Part shown: positions 1 to 12,184 of the stretch, in pieces
Layout of the letters: each line of letters opens with the position of its first letter
How positions within the stretch are numbered: position 1 is the first letter of the stretch
Assembly: GCA_002102555.1 (NCBI GenBank)
Contig: MCFL01000040.1
Span: forward strand, 161,018-225,017
Length of the DNA: 64,000 nucleotides
Direction: 5' to 3'
From: Catenaria anguillulae PL171
Lineage: Eukaryota; Blastocladiomycota; Blastocladiomycetes; Blastocladiales; Catenariaceae
Notes under the pieces: generated by a model
Seen by the model: only the letters and a program-made list of their open reading frames with translations
Databases searched by the model: none
Told to the model about the DNA's origin: nothing
Program-made: the position numbers and the translations under genes

Positions 1-1
1 T

Positions 2-1781
2 TCGGGCATCATACTCACCATCAACACGTGCTCGGTGCTCGCATGCATCTTCATCATGGTGCTCTTCAAGCGCGAGCGAGCGCTGCGCACTGTGCCAAAC
101 TATTTCGTCCTCAACTTGACAATCGCAGACATGTTGACATCGGTCACGCATGGGTCGGTGCATGCCAGTCTGTTGGCAACGGGAAAGTGGTCGCACGGTT
201 TGTGTCAGTATTCGGGCATTTCGGCAGCCTTTTTTGTCCGTACTTTCACTCTTTTCTCGGACGAACCGATTCTTTACAAGTCCTCTGACTCTGTTTGCAA
301 CGTCACAGGCTGGCACCTCACTCATGTCACTGGCCCTCATCTCATTCGAACGCTTCATGTCAACCTACAAGGAACGCCCCCTGCAACAGCACCACGTCAA
401 TTACATGGTGGGCGGTGTGTGGCTCGAGAACGGCGTAATTGCCGCCATCCCTTACATGCTCGGCCAGCAATACATGCCCGAACCCTCCAACGTGTTTTGC
501 ATGTCGCTGTGGACAACGACCGTGCCCGCATGGACCTTGTTTGCCATCATCACGCAGCTCCACTTGGGCTCGGCGTTTGGCGTCATTGTCATGTCCTACT
601 ACAAGATTTACAACAAGGTCATTTCCATCAAGGCGCAGCTCAAGGGCGTCAAGCACAAGAATCAGCAAATGAGTTCGGCGCCCACTGCTGCCTCGGTCAA
701 GGACGTCAAGTCGTTACCAGGTCGGCCGACGAATGCCAGTACGAGTTCCACTGGTGGCGCTAGCGCGAGCACACCATCACCGGGTGCAAGCATGAATACG
801 TCCACGCTGGCATCTTCCGGCGCATCCACGTCGCCGCTCGTGTCTGCATCAACAGCCGCAAATGCAAGCAGTTCCGTTGCAACACCACCTGGCCATTACG
901 GTCTTGAGCGCGCTCAGATTCGCCGTCCATCGTGGTGGCTCAACATGTTTGGGCGTGCGTCGACAGCGTCCATGTTGCCTGGAATGCCGTCGGGTGTTGA
1001 TGGACAACAAGCACATGCTCAGGATGCTCCTGTTGAGGAATCTTCCATGGGTAAGTTAGTTGGCAGTGGTACGAATCCATTCTAGTGACATGGTCAGCAT
1101 GCCCTCCTCCCCTCCTGTTTCATTCACCGCACATTTCCACCTTGCTCGACTTTTGCAGTTGTTCGTGCCGTTCGCTCTCGTTCAAGCTCCTCTGCCAGCT
1201 CTCCCTCGACGTCCAACGCCGACGCTTCTTCGCATGCCGCGGCCCCGGGCGTCGACCAGTCGGCCATCAACGCTCTCGCCGATGCAAACTCGTCAACAAA
1301 CACACGCACCAACCACTCTGACGGGCTCAACCGCACGCGCAAAACATCGAGCCTGATGCACTCGCTCAAACAAATGCGCCGGCGCAAGTCGTCGGCAGAG
1401 AGCAACCGCAACAAGCTCGAGCAAGTGCTGTTCCGCAAGTCGGTCATCATCTCGTGTGTGTTTACCATGAACTGGATGCCGTACATCGCTGTGGTCATGT
1501 GGCAGTTTATCACGGGATATCATTTGCCGCCTTGGTATCATACGTTTGCTGCGCTCGGCATTTACACAAACTCCTTCACCAATCCCGTCATTTGCTTGTT
1601 GTTGGATACGAGGTGGGTCAAGGCTGCCAAGGACATGCTGGGAATCAAGGGCCCAGAGGCCGTGGCACAGGCAGAGTCCGGGAAGGGTGCAGGCGTCGGT
1701 GGCTCGGCCAGCAAGGCGGGGAGAATGCGGGTACCCAACGACGGCCCGCCAAGCAGGAGGCCAGTCAATCGTGACATGTGA
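2..1781 (+). CDS. Class A (rhodopsin-like) G-protein-coupled receptor, 5' end missing
   Basis: Plasma-membrane seven-helix receptor; ligand unknown. Three exons fit: <2-235, 309-1050 and 1159-1781, with introns GTCCGT..CACAG and GTAAGT..TGCAG; about 454 residues are visible and the N-terminus lies upstream. Visible hallmarks: end of TM1; TM2 with the LTIAD core (LxxAD class); the ECL1 Trp (GKW) and TM3 Cys (GLC); an E-R-F triplet in the DRY position (SFERF); TM4; an ECL2 Cys (VFCMSLW); TM5; TM6 ending NWMPY (CWxPY class); TM7 with TNPVICLL (NPxxY class, no Tyr). Intracellular loop 3 is unusually long (over 180 residues), Ser/Thr/Ala-rich, interrupted by intron 2, and ends in a basic stretch before TM6. 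TM7 lacks the retinal Lys, so it is not an opsin. The family call is firm; the ligand class is not inferable. Confidence 0.85.
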
Positions 1782-2075
1782 GCAGTGCACTTGACCCAGA
1801 CTTGCATTTTACTTTCTGCATAGACTATTGATCATGAATTGATGAAGTGGGCAGGATTTGCCGTCTCATTTGATAAAGTAAACTACAGTTTCAGTTGGAT
1901 CTTTGGTTCACGGTAAATGGGAAACACGAAATCTGACGCGTTCGCTCACCTGAATTGTCCGCTGCCAACTTCGTCAAAGCAAGACTGTACTTGTCGTGAT
2001 ATTCCACACTCGATCTGATCCGCATCTAGCTTTAAAACCTCACGCAATATCACCCACACTACCGGATCCGCCATC

Positions 2076-3346
2076 ATGAAGACCTCGATCCTGCTCCTGC
2101 TCAGCGCTCTGGGTGCCGCCCTCACATCGACCGCGTCGGCCACTTGGGTCGACTCGCGCACCGTCAACATCCAACAATGGACACCGTACATCATTGCAGG
2201 AACCGACCAGGTCGAGGAGGTCTTCTCATTCACGCTGCCTCAGGACGGATACGTTGAGGTGCAAGACGTGCGGTGCACGGGAGATCGGTCGCGCATTGTT
2301 GTCGATGGAGCGCAGCTGGTGGTTTAACTGCTGTTGAACGCGTCACCTATTTTGACACAGTTCTGATAACCGACATGCTCTCCTCTCCTCTCCCTCTCTC
2401 TCTCTCTCTCTCACGTGAATGATAAACAGCCGACGAGCCTGTCGTTGCCGATCTGCCCTACGAATGCGAAAACCAAGAAACGCACCCGGAACTCGCCAAA
2501 TGCCACGGCAAGTACTGGCGCCGCACCATCAACATCCGTGCCGGCCAACACGAAATCAAGTTTCCGACCATCCGCTCGTCCTTGAACCGCGGCGTCGGCT
2601 ATTTCCGCATCCAGCTCGGCGAGCCCAACCCGGGCCCCTCCACGTACCAGTGGCCGGTTTTTGTGTCCAAGCGTGCCAAAGTCAATGGCCGCCGGCTGCC
2701 GCGCGCGAATGCGAGCCCAAGACGCGTACCTTGCCGAATTGCGGCGACTGATTTCTCGACGTGCGCAACACGGTGATTGACGCCAACATTGGCCGCAACG
2801 CGTGGGGATTGCATCAAGTGTGGATCTCATCGTACAACACGGACCGGTATGAGAACACAAACTTGCTGTACAGCGTGCACCCTAACGAGCTGTCGTCGGG
2901 CGCCGTCGGAAAGGACTTTGAGAGCCAGCAACTGTACCCGTTGTGCGAGCGCAACACGCCCCAGCCGCCGCCGCCTGCGCCCTCGTGCCCCGTGGCCATG
3001 GCGTTGTCGGCCGACTTGGCCATTGTGCGCCAGGATGCCGCTTCGGCATCAAGTTGGTTGGCCCCGCAGACGATCACATGATGTACACGAGCTCTGCAAG
3101 CTCTTGAATCTCGAGCCGTTTGTGGTGCGTAGTGGCCAGTGGGATGCGTGGGCAAAGGCGACTGCGCTGGTTGCTGCACACGGCCAGCAGGACGCTTGGG
3201 TGTATGGATACGACACGCCAAGTAACTTGCCGCTCACCATTCAAACCGTCGGAGCCGTGGTTCCGGCGGGCACGCTTGGACAACTTGTGCCTGCCGTGGA
3301 CAACTCGGCAAGGAAGTTCTTCTTGTGCAAGTCGGCGTCCGAGTAG
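2076..3346 (+). pseudogene. Small secreted protein gene, frame broken in several places
   Basis: Function not recognised. Starts MKTSILLLLSALGAAL, a clear signal peptide with likely cleavage near TASA-T. Exon 1 is about 2076-2318; a CT-rich intron follows; exon 2 resumes near 2438 (acceptor GACGAG, phase 0) with a Cys-containing domain (YECENQ, CHGKYWRRTI, GVGYFRIQLG). The reading frame then moves to another phase near 2690 (RECEPKTRTLPNCGD), meets TGA at 2749-2751, continues (VRNTVIDANIGRNAW), and shifts again around 3030-3075 before ending in a Cys-Lys-rich tail (KFFLCKSASE) at 3346. Amino-acid quality is good on both sides of each break, so this is a recent pseudogene or a gene hit by single-base sequence errors. 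Similar single-base breaks occur elsewhere in the window. Confidence 0.6.
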
Positions 3347-4593
3347 TAATGGCGACAACCTAAGAGCTACTCTTTCGTCTCTCGTTCGATTGAAGCGTGA
3401 CAGGGATCTTGCGTTACCAATTGGTGTCGTGGTTGTGTTCTTTGTTCTTAAGATTCGTATTGAATGCCTGTGGTTGTTTACTGCTTCATCCATACTACTA
3501 ATTGCTCACATACAATCTCTATGCTGTATTTATTGCCTCTTTTTAGGACTGAGTGGATGCCGAATGCTCGCAATCGCTCGCTCACCACTGCCTCATGTGT
3601 CACTCAGTCACTGTATTCCACGTTTTCCTCCGCCACAGTCTACTTTCATGTGTCTGCAGAGGGCGGATTCATGTTGCGATCGACTGATCAGCCAAGTGCC
3701 AAGTGCCAGTCACGCGATGATATGGCGATCCGTTCCACAATGAAGGCCTTCTGGAGCTCACAATCGACGTTGGTCGAGAGCATATCCCATCCGTTCTGGT
3801 TCCGATGAGATCGAGGGACATTGATTCTCGGCAAAAACGTCGATGCTCAGTGAGCCTTGTGTGACATGAACGGAAGATGGTCATCCATTCCGCGGCCCAA
3901 CGCTCATAAAATCGATGTGGGATGCTGAAATGTCGAGTCCGGAGTGACCGTTTCGTGACGGTAACGCAGCTTTTCGGTGCGCGTCAAGGATCAAAACCCA
4001 AACAAAATCAGCGCTGTTGGGAGTACAAGTTGTCCATTGTCACACAAATTCGGGCGCGACATCCGAAAAATACGCCTGCGCCGCTCTGATTTCGTTGAAT
4101 CCCACCTATCAGCGCCAAGTCCTGTAATGACGTAGGTCTGAAGGGCTAGAAGGCAATTGGGATGCGATATGAGGCGACGCAGGGAATACCGGGGAATTCG
4201 TCACGAAGCGCAAGAAAACCCACAAACTTTCTTGAGCATCGTCCTACCAGCAGTCTCTTGCGCTCTGTATGATGCTGCAACTGACGCCCACCGTCATTGG
4301 CAAGAGGTGACATGACGTTGATGTTCAGTGGCCGGTTAGGTTGGGCGAATCCGCGAGCAAATGGTCCGTTAGGTACAAAAGGAGAAAGGTGCCTCCATCA
4401 AACTTCCCCCTTTCTTGCCCCTTTTCCGTGTGTGCATTACCCTGCCATACGCCAGATTGACACACTCAGCTCAGTGACTGCGTCGCCATACCTGATCCTT
4501 TGCCAAAGCCGCCGACTCCCTACAACTTCCCACATCGCGCCAGTAGAGACGGACGCGTCGCACGCTCAATTCGCCATCATTCCCACACCCAGC
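3347..4593. other. Intergenic region, 1.25 kb
   Basis: No credible gene seen. It holds the 3' flank of the secreted-protein gene and the promoter/5' leader of the giant gene starting at 4594. An open frame at 4297-4965 runs through exons 1-2 of that gene in another phase and is not supported. Confidence 0.5.
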
Positions 4594-7500
4594 ATGGCCC
4601 CGTCATCGGCGAAACAGCCCTTGCTGCCGGATTCTCGGGCCAGTGCTTCCGTGACATCCGGCCTTGATTCCGCCAAATTAAACAGCCAACAACGGGTTCG
4701 TGATGGTTGCATTCTGGAAGTGCACCTACAGTACCACTCACACACAGGTAACACATTCATCATGACTGTTTTAGCCGACGTGGAAACTCGTTGTTACGTT
4801 CACTGTGCCGATTCTCGCCTGTGCTGCTCTGTTTGCCACCTTATCCGGCTGGAGTACCACACAGGATGTGCGACCAAAGCCATTGTCGGTGCGTGGCATG
4901 ATCTTTTGAACCGCGTATCCCTTTTTTGTTGTTGCATGCGTTGTTGTGCCATGTCAAGTGAATAGCTGTGCCCGGCACGCAATCGCCCGTGCCACATGTG
5001 ACTGCGTTCATTTTCGGTGCGAGCAGCTTTGCACATCATGCACAGATGCATGGCACAAATTGAGCCGGCCACGATGATGATCAAAAATCACGAGCACAAT
5101 GCTTGGATCGCTCGTCACGTGACTGGTCACACAGCTCCGTTTGCTTCATCATTTCCTCTTTTCTTTCCTTGCGCTTTCTCACATCAAGCCTGACCGACCC
5201 ATGACCCCTCGCAATGCATTATCCGTTCATGTGCTTCTACTGTCATCCACGTGTAGACGGTCAAATCCCCGGCCCTGTTTGCCATTCCCGAAGAATGTTC
5301 GGGGCGAGGCATGATGGTCGTTGGCTCCAACCAGTGCTTGTGCGATATCGGGTACGCGGGCATCGACTGCAGCACATGGATTGGATTGGACGCTGAAGTG
5401 GATGCAGCACTCAAGTCGACGGATGTGGGATCGGATGGTGCGCATGGCTTCTTCCCTGTCTCCCAGACAGCAAAAAATGGGAAAGCGTCGGAGCTAACTT
5501 TCCACTCCAACTATCGACTATGACTATGTGACGTGATATAGCTCGCAAGGTGGCCATGTTCATCGACGCATACACGGCCGATGGCATCAAGATTGAAGAC
5601 AACCTCAAGCTCGCTGCCCAAGTGCTCTCGACCACGCCCGACAATGTCCAACTCTTTGTGTACACGTCCATGCCACGCAACGTGGACGATTTGCGCAAGC
5701 AGTACCCTGGCCGTGTGACCATCAAGCCGTTTGCGCTCAAGCCCACCAACGCGCTCCAGGTGCAAGCTCGGTCACGCAAGGTGGCATCGACGCTGCTGGC
5801 CGAGGCAGGGATGGACTTGGTCTACTTTGACGCCAACTCGGGTGCCGGATACCATTACTTGGCTGGCAAGCAGCTCGGAGCGCGTTGCTCGCGGGCACGC
5901 GTCATTGTCGGTGTCACGCAGCGTGGAATCCAAGACAAGATGCTGGAATCGACGGGCATGGGTGCCAACAAGGTGGGCAGCACCAGCGCGCTCAGTGATG
6001 TGTCGATTGCCATGGACCACTTCCGCGCGTCCATGCTCGAGCTGGCCGACAATGTCGTGTTCACGTCGGATCAAGTGCGTGACGCCGAGCTCAAGCCCGC
6101 AACGGGTCGCCAGGTCGGTGTGTTGGCAGGCAAGGAGGCCAACATTCGCTCGATTCCACTGCTCTCATCGTCGACGCTCAGGGGCAACAAGCACGAGTTT
6201 GCCAACAACCCTGCGGGCACGCCCAACACGCCATCCGAATTCGTGTTTGTCGGATCGCTCAATGCGCAGAACGGGCTCATGGAGTTTGTGCGCGCGCTCG
6301 ACCAGTTCCACTCGGTCATTGGCAAGGACCGCCAGTTCCGCGTCACGTTCTTTGACTTGCAGGACGGTACCAACACGGGCACGGACGAGGCTCAGCAGAT
6401 TGATGGCCTTGCGCCCACCGAGTTCCTCAAGCAGCACCAGTTGCTATGGCCAGAGTTTTCCGTCCAAGTCAAGTCGGGAACCATTCACCAGGCCGTGCAG
6501 CACATGATTGAACCTGGCACGGGGCGTGTGGCCATAGTCGGATCCAAGGTGTCGGCCAATGACATGAACGAGCTGCTTGTCGGGCATGTGCCGCTGTTGG
6601 TGCCGCGCGAACTCGAGATTGCCGCATTGGACGAGCTGACTGCCAGTATGGAAGGAGACGAGATGGACGAGGCCGACCAGGGCATCATTCGCTTTTCACC
6701 CAACAATGCCGAAGACCACTCGATGGCGCTACTCAATGCACTGCGAAACGGTGTCAAGGCGCCGACGGCCCTTGCCCAAGGGTTGACCAAGCGCGGGACC
6801 GAGGCCGTGTCGGTTTTCGCGCAGCTCACCATGGCGGCGCGCCCTGCATGCAAAACGGCCGAGGACTTGCCGGTTGAAAAGGTGTCGGTGATTGTGTACC
6901 ACGATCCGACAAAGACCAGCTTGGAAATGGTCAAGGACATTGTTGCCGAGCTTGAGCGCCAGCAAGTGGACGAGTATCGCCCTCTCGAGGTTGTGCTGGT
7001 GACAAGGCTGTCCAAGAACTCCAAGACCGTGAAGTACTTTGACGAGCTCGACGACATGTGGCAAGTACGTGGATGGATGGTGTTGCAACTTGCGGCCAAT
7101 TCAAAATCTAGTTATCGCGACTTTGTTCGTGACGCGGCGCAACTGACCACGGGCGGGCTCATTGTCGTGATGCCGACGACGGTCATGCCAAAGCCACACA
7201 TGGTTGCTTCTCTTGCACGTGCTGCAGGTGCTGCCGGTAACAAGGTCGATCTCCTTGTCGGTGACATTGATAATGTGCGCAACAAGGTCACAAGGAACGC
7301 AGGTGCCTCAATTGACTCGTTGTCCTTGCCGCTCGTGGCGCCCGATATGCTCGCCAACCATGCCGGCATCGTCGCCATTCGCAAGTCGGTATTGCGCCTC
7401 GCTCCCGATGTTCTCGAACAATCCGTCGATTCGGCGTACTTGTCCGTTTTAGCGGCAAGAGCTAACGGCTTGCGTGCCATGTCGCTCGGCCAGTCAGTTG

Positions 7501-10500
7501 CGTGGGCAAATACACCCTCCTTGGATGCGCGCAGCCAAGACAAGGTCCAAGCCAAGGCGTTCAGCCTCATGTCGGGAAAATGGGCCACGTTGCAAGCCAG
7601 CGACCGCGCAGCCATGATGAGCGTGCTATATCGGAGGGCCGTCAACGATGCGGATGCACAACGGATTGCTCGCGCAGCTCAAGATGAGGAAGCGGCGGCT
7701 GCCACAGCAACAGACACTTCGTCCGAGTCCACGTCGAGCACGGACACCTCCTCTAGCACGGATTCCACGTCGAGCACGGACACCACGTCGAGCACGGACA
7801 CCACGTCGAGCACGGACACCACGTCGAGCACGGATACCGCGTCGAGCACCGCCTCCTCGTCAAGTACGGATTCGCCGTCCAGTACAGATTCATCGTCCAG
7901 CACGCAATCGACTTCGACCAGCGACTCGGCATCCTCGTCCAGCACGGACACCACGTCGACCACGGATACCGCGTCGAGCACCGCCTCCTCGTCAAGTACG
8001 GATTCGCCGTCCAGTACAGATTCATCGTCCAGCACGCAATCGACTTCGACCAGCGACTCGGCATCCTCGTCCAGCACTCAATCCAGCTCCAGCTCGGACA
8101 GCATGTCCGCATCGACAACGTCGAGCGATAGCACAACATCAAGCAGCAGCACAGCCAGTGACGGCAGCTCATCGGCCAGCACAGCAAGCTCGAGCTCGAC
8201 CTCGACCTCGACCTCGGCCAGTATGAGCGATTCAACATCGTCAAGTAGCTCAACCTCAACAACCTCGGATACATCGACGAGCTCCACCTCGAGCACAACA
8301 CTGGGCAGCAGTAGTTCAACATCAAGCGAGACGACCGCCACCTCGAGCTCGACTTCCAATGAATCAACGAGCAGCAGTAGCACGGCCTCGAGCGAGACGA
8401 CAACTTCGAGCTCATCAAGCTCCAGCTCCGACAGCTCCATCACCACCGCGTCAAGTTCGTCTCCTTCTTCCAGCAGCACGACTGTGAGCGGAACGTCAAC
8501 CACCTCAACCGGCAGCAGCAGCAGCACGTCGTTCGGCGGCGCAACATCAAGCACGACCTCCACCAGCACGACGACTTCGATCGAAACCCAAGTGGAAAGT
8601 TCAAGCGCCGAAACAAGCTCAACAGCATCCGGCGAGGACAATTCAAGTACTGCCACTTTTGGCACGACCACGTCAATGCCCACGTCAACATCTGAGGGTG
8701 CGCATCGTTGAGATCCCAATTGCTTGATAAACATATCACTCACACTTTGCTGCGACAGAGCCGACCACAACCTCGGAAGAGCCTCCTTCTTCGTCGTCGT
8801 CCGCCTCATTTTCATCGTCGTCATCGTCTTCAAGTGAGAGGACAGCCGAAGTCACCCGGACGGTTGTGCCAGTGCCCACAGCCACGACGCCTCAAGTTGG
8901 AGCGACCGTTACAATCCCAGCTGGTCCTCCCGAGCCCACTGCTGTTGCGCCGTTGCTCCTGATTGATGGTCCCACTCTTTTGTCCAACTGTGACACGGAT
9001 CCCGTTTTCCTGGATTTGAGCGGCAGTGGTGGTGACGATTTGACCTTCAAGGCCGAGTACCTGGGGTCCGATTCCGAAATCTCCACGGCATTCACGGAGC
9101 GGTTTGGGTCCACGTCATTCCCTGATCCGTTCTTGATGCTCGACGCTGAATGGGTGACAGTTGCTGCTCCGCTCCAAGTGCGCATCACGGCCATCGAGTC
9201 CGAGTCGCAATACCAGACCCAGTACCAGACGCAGAGGACCATCACAATCACACGGTCCAACGATGCCGTGCCCATTGCTCAACAATCGACGCCGATCCAA
9301 GTGGTTGGCTTGCAAGACGGTGTTGCCCAAGACGTCGTGGTCTCGTTCCCGGCGTGCTCGACCATCAATGTGACCCAAGTGACGCTCGCCTACAACTGGC
9401 GCCTGTTCAACGCTGCCAACGAGGTGGAAGTCGACATGACGACGCTGCCCAACTTGGCGGGCCGCACCACGTCCCAGGTCTCGTTTGGCACGTCGACGCT
9501 CAACTATGGCAGCTACCTTTTGCGGGCCTATGTGACGTATGCGTCGAGCACGGTGCAGTCCAACTCGCTGATCCAGATTGTTGCTGGTGACTTGACGGCC
9601 AACGTGAACGGTGGCAACTACCAAGTGGTGACGGTTTCGCAAGCCAACACGCTCAGCGTGACCATCACGGACCCCGACTCGACCGAAGCCCGTCCGCGGA
9701 CCTATGTCATTTCGTGGTTGGCGTGCGCAATTGACGGCACTGCGTGCACGGTGCAAGCCAACACGGCGACCTATGTGGTCCCCGCCAACACGATCCCGTC
9801 GGGCCAGGGTGCCGTTTACGTTGTGCTTGTGACGGACGCCAACAATGCCAACCGGATTGCGGTCGACGGCGTGTACTTGGAGGGAACCACCGTTGTTGTG
9901 CCCAAACTCAAGCCCGGTCGCTTCCCCGAGACGCCCACGGTCTCTGCCAAGGATGACACGATTGTGTGGGTGGATGCGTTTGATGCGTCGACCAATGACG
10001 AGATTTTCGGCGATTCGTACCAGTGGTCCATTTCGCCCCGGTCGGCCGTGACAAACGTGCAATTGACTGGCCCAACGACGGATCCGTTCTACATTGCCCC
10101 CGCTGGCTTGTTTGCTGCCGGTGCCGACGTGACGCTGCGGTGCACAGTGACGGTCGGGTCTGCCTCGGTGTCGGCCGATATCCGTGTCCAGTTTGCCGGC
10201 TTGCCAGCTGGTGGGTCTCTGCGTGTGCTCAACGACAACACCAACCTTGCCAATGGTGTCGGTCAAGCGTTTGCCCACACTTTCAGGTTGTCGACGACGG
10301 GCTGGAATGGCGGTGCTCAGCCGTACGGTTACTCGTTTGGATTCACCACGTCGGTCAACAATGAAGAAGAAGACAACTTCTTGTCGTTCCTTTCGTCGTC
10401 GTCGTCCGTGACGGGTGTGCGCTTCCCGGCAACGGCCACCAAGGCGTGGGTCATTTTGACAGACAATGTCGGTACTGAAGTGCGCGTCAACCAGACCTTG

Positions 10501-11787
10501 ACCATTACCCGCCCGACGGGTCAGACTGTGGCACAAGTGATTACCGCTGCAAACACTCAAGTCTCGACGATTCGCGCCACGATATCGTCGAGTTCCGAGG
10601 CGGCGCTTCTCCAAATCGGTGCCTTGCTCGACTTTATCGACTTTGATGCCTTGCCAGCGACGCCCTCGGCCAGCGAGCGTGCCCAAATCATTGCCATGCA
10701 GAACCAGGCCAATGCGTGGCTCAACCAGATTGCCACGTCGCGCGGGACTGTGGATGCTGGATTCGCTGCTCGCTCGGCGTCCATGCTGACCAACATTGAT
10801 CTGGGTGCCGTTTCGAGCGATGCGACGCAATTGACCAACACGCTCAACTTGCTCACGTCGACCATCAACGGTGCGGCGGTTGGCAAGGGTGGCAAGGCCG
10901 TGTCTGCGGATCCCAAGGTGACTGGGCAAATGGCCGGCGTGGTTGACGACTTGCTCGACCGGACCTTTGCGAGCCAGCCCACTACATTGCGTCGTCGCGA
11001 CGATGCCCACTCGCCGCTGCGTCGCCGTCAGGTCAACACCGAGACGCAGTTGCGTTCGTCGGTGGCCGGGCTCTTGCAAGGTTCGGTTGCCGGTGACACG
11101 TGCCGGTCCTCGGGTGTTGCCCGCACGGTCACGAGTCGGACTGGGTCCTTCTTGGGCAACGTGCGTCGCATTTCGCCCACGGCCAACACGAGTGGTGACT
11201 CTGCGCGTACGGTCGGCAACTTTGTGGCCACGCTGCCCGCTGTCGGCCTCCCTGCAGGCTCGTGCTTGGACTCGCACATGGTTCAATGGCGTCAAGCACG
11301 CAACTCGCAGGTCGCATCCAACAAGATTGTATCGCGTGGTGTGCTTTCCGTCAACACGTACAACTCGGGCAGTACCTCGGCCGGTCCCAACGTCTCTTCA
11401 CGCATCTTGCGGTTTGAGTCGAGCAACTTGCTCGCCCTGCCCGCAAACCACCGTGCTGATTGCGTGGCGTTTGTGGGCGACGCGTGGGGGACAAATGGGT
11501 GTACAACCGTCAGTCGTACGAGTGGCTCGGTGACTTGCGATTGCCCCATGTCCGCCTCTGAATTTGCAGTTCAAGCCGTACCCGTGACAACTGGGACAAC
11601 CACCACAGGTGGTGGTGGTGTGACGGCCACGGCGACGGGCACAGGTACAGGCACGCCGACACCGACACCGCCGGCCGAGGGCGGGTCCAATGCTGGAGCG
11701 ATTGCTGGAGGTGTGGTTGGCGGTGTGGTTGGTGTTGGTGCGATTGGCGGTGGGTTGGCGTACATGCGCAAGCGCCGTGCTGGCTAA
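4594..11787 (+). CDS. Giant membrane protein: EGF-like, GT4-like and GT2-like domains, mucin-like stalk, REJ-like and GPS-like modules (copy 1)
   Basis: Five exons join in phase: 4594-4695, 4775-4888, 5257-5437, 5542-8697, 8759-11787 (about 2,193 residues). Order: short cytosolic tail with KQPLLPDS; signal-anchor helix about residues 39-60; EGF-like loop with CSGRG and CLCDIGYAGIDC; about residues 133-560 resembling a GT-B, GT4-like fold; about 570-840 resembling GT2 (VEKVSVIVYHDP start); Ser/Thr/Asp-rich stalk about 855-1215; REJ-like region from about 1240 (WLACAIDGTACTVQ); helical GAIN-like part; GPS-like Cys motif near 2084-2125; TM helix about 2162-2186 ending YMRKRRAG. The start was chosen because exon 1 aligns with copy 2 at 30941. 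No DxD is evident in the GT2-like part, so catalysis is uncertain. Both termini should be cytosolic with the bulk lumenal or extracellular. The copy at 30941-37341 supports the exon boundaries. Domain names rest on motif recognition, not a profile search. Confidence 0.7.
7768..7830 (+). repeat. 18-bp tandem repeat in the Ser/Thr stalk
   Basis: About four units of TCGAGCACGGACACCACG, in frame, coding S-S-T-D-T-T. They lie at the start of the mucin-like stalk of the giant gene. Confidence 0.8.
7832..8095 (+). repeat. 132-bp direct duplication in the Ser/Thr stalk
   Basis: Two near-identical copies offset by 132 bp (44 codons), each containing GCGTCGAGCACCGCCTCC (at 7839 and 7971). The duplication keeps frame and lengthens the stalk. 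Confidence 0.8.
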
Positions 11788-12184
11788 GGTTGTTGGCCAC
11801 CTCCAACTGGTTCTTGTGAGATTGTTGTATTTTCTGTTGATGTCTCGTATTGTCGTTCTTTATGACCGTATTGGCGCACTCGCGGTTTGTCGTCGTACCT
11901 GACTTTTGCTCTGCTAAGATTGCTCTGTCTCTCTCTGCCATGTTTTTGTCCTTTCTCGGCTTCATGAAAACGAAGACTTTCTTACCTCTGTGTTCAGAAC
12001 TGTGCTTGGGCTGGGCACAGCTCGCCAGTCTTGGCGGACATGACGATTCCTGCCGTGTTGAAACTTGAAAGGCGATAGTCACCGAATCAAAACGAACGAA
12101 CGAATACAGGAAAGTTACATGAAAAGGCCTGCAACAAAACTACCTCACATACATGATGCCCACTTGATTCTCAAGGGCATCCGG
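11788..12184. other. Convergent 3' flanks of the giant gene and prohibitin
   Basis: About 400 bp between two converging genes. No gene seen. It presumably holds both polyadenylation regions. It recurs at about 62605-62995 in arm 2. Confidence 0.5.

Noticed and set aside
1-1781. GPCR as an opsin
   Set aside because: TM7 has no lysine at the retinal-binding position.
2749-2751. TGA read as selenocysteine or programmed readthrough
   Set aside because: Other breaks lie close by and no supporting structure is visible; the TGA in family E is TGC in its mirror copy.
4297-4965. 222-codon frame upstream of and across exons 1-2 of the giant gene
   Set aside because: Exons 1 and 2 in the other phase match copy 2 (PLLPDS tail plus signal anchor); this frame matches nothing.
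9115-11295. 726-codon open frame antisense to the giant gene (also at 34675-36855)
   Set aside because: A shadow of GC-biased codons on the opposite strand; it is repeated only because the sense sequence is duplicated, and it has no recognisable domain.
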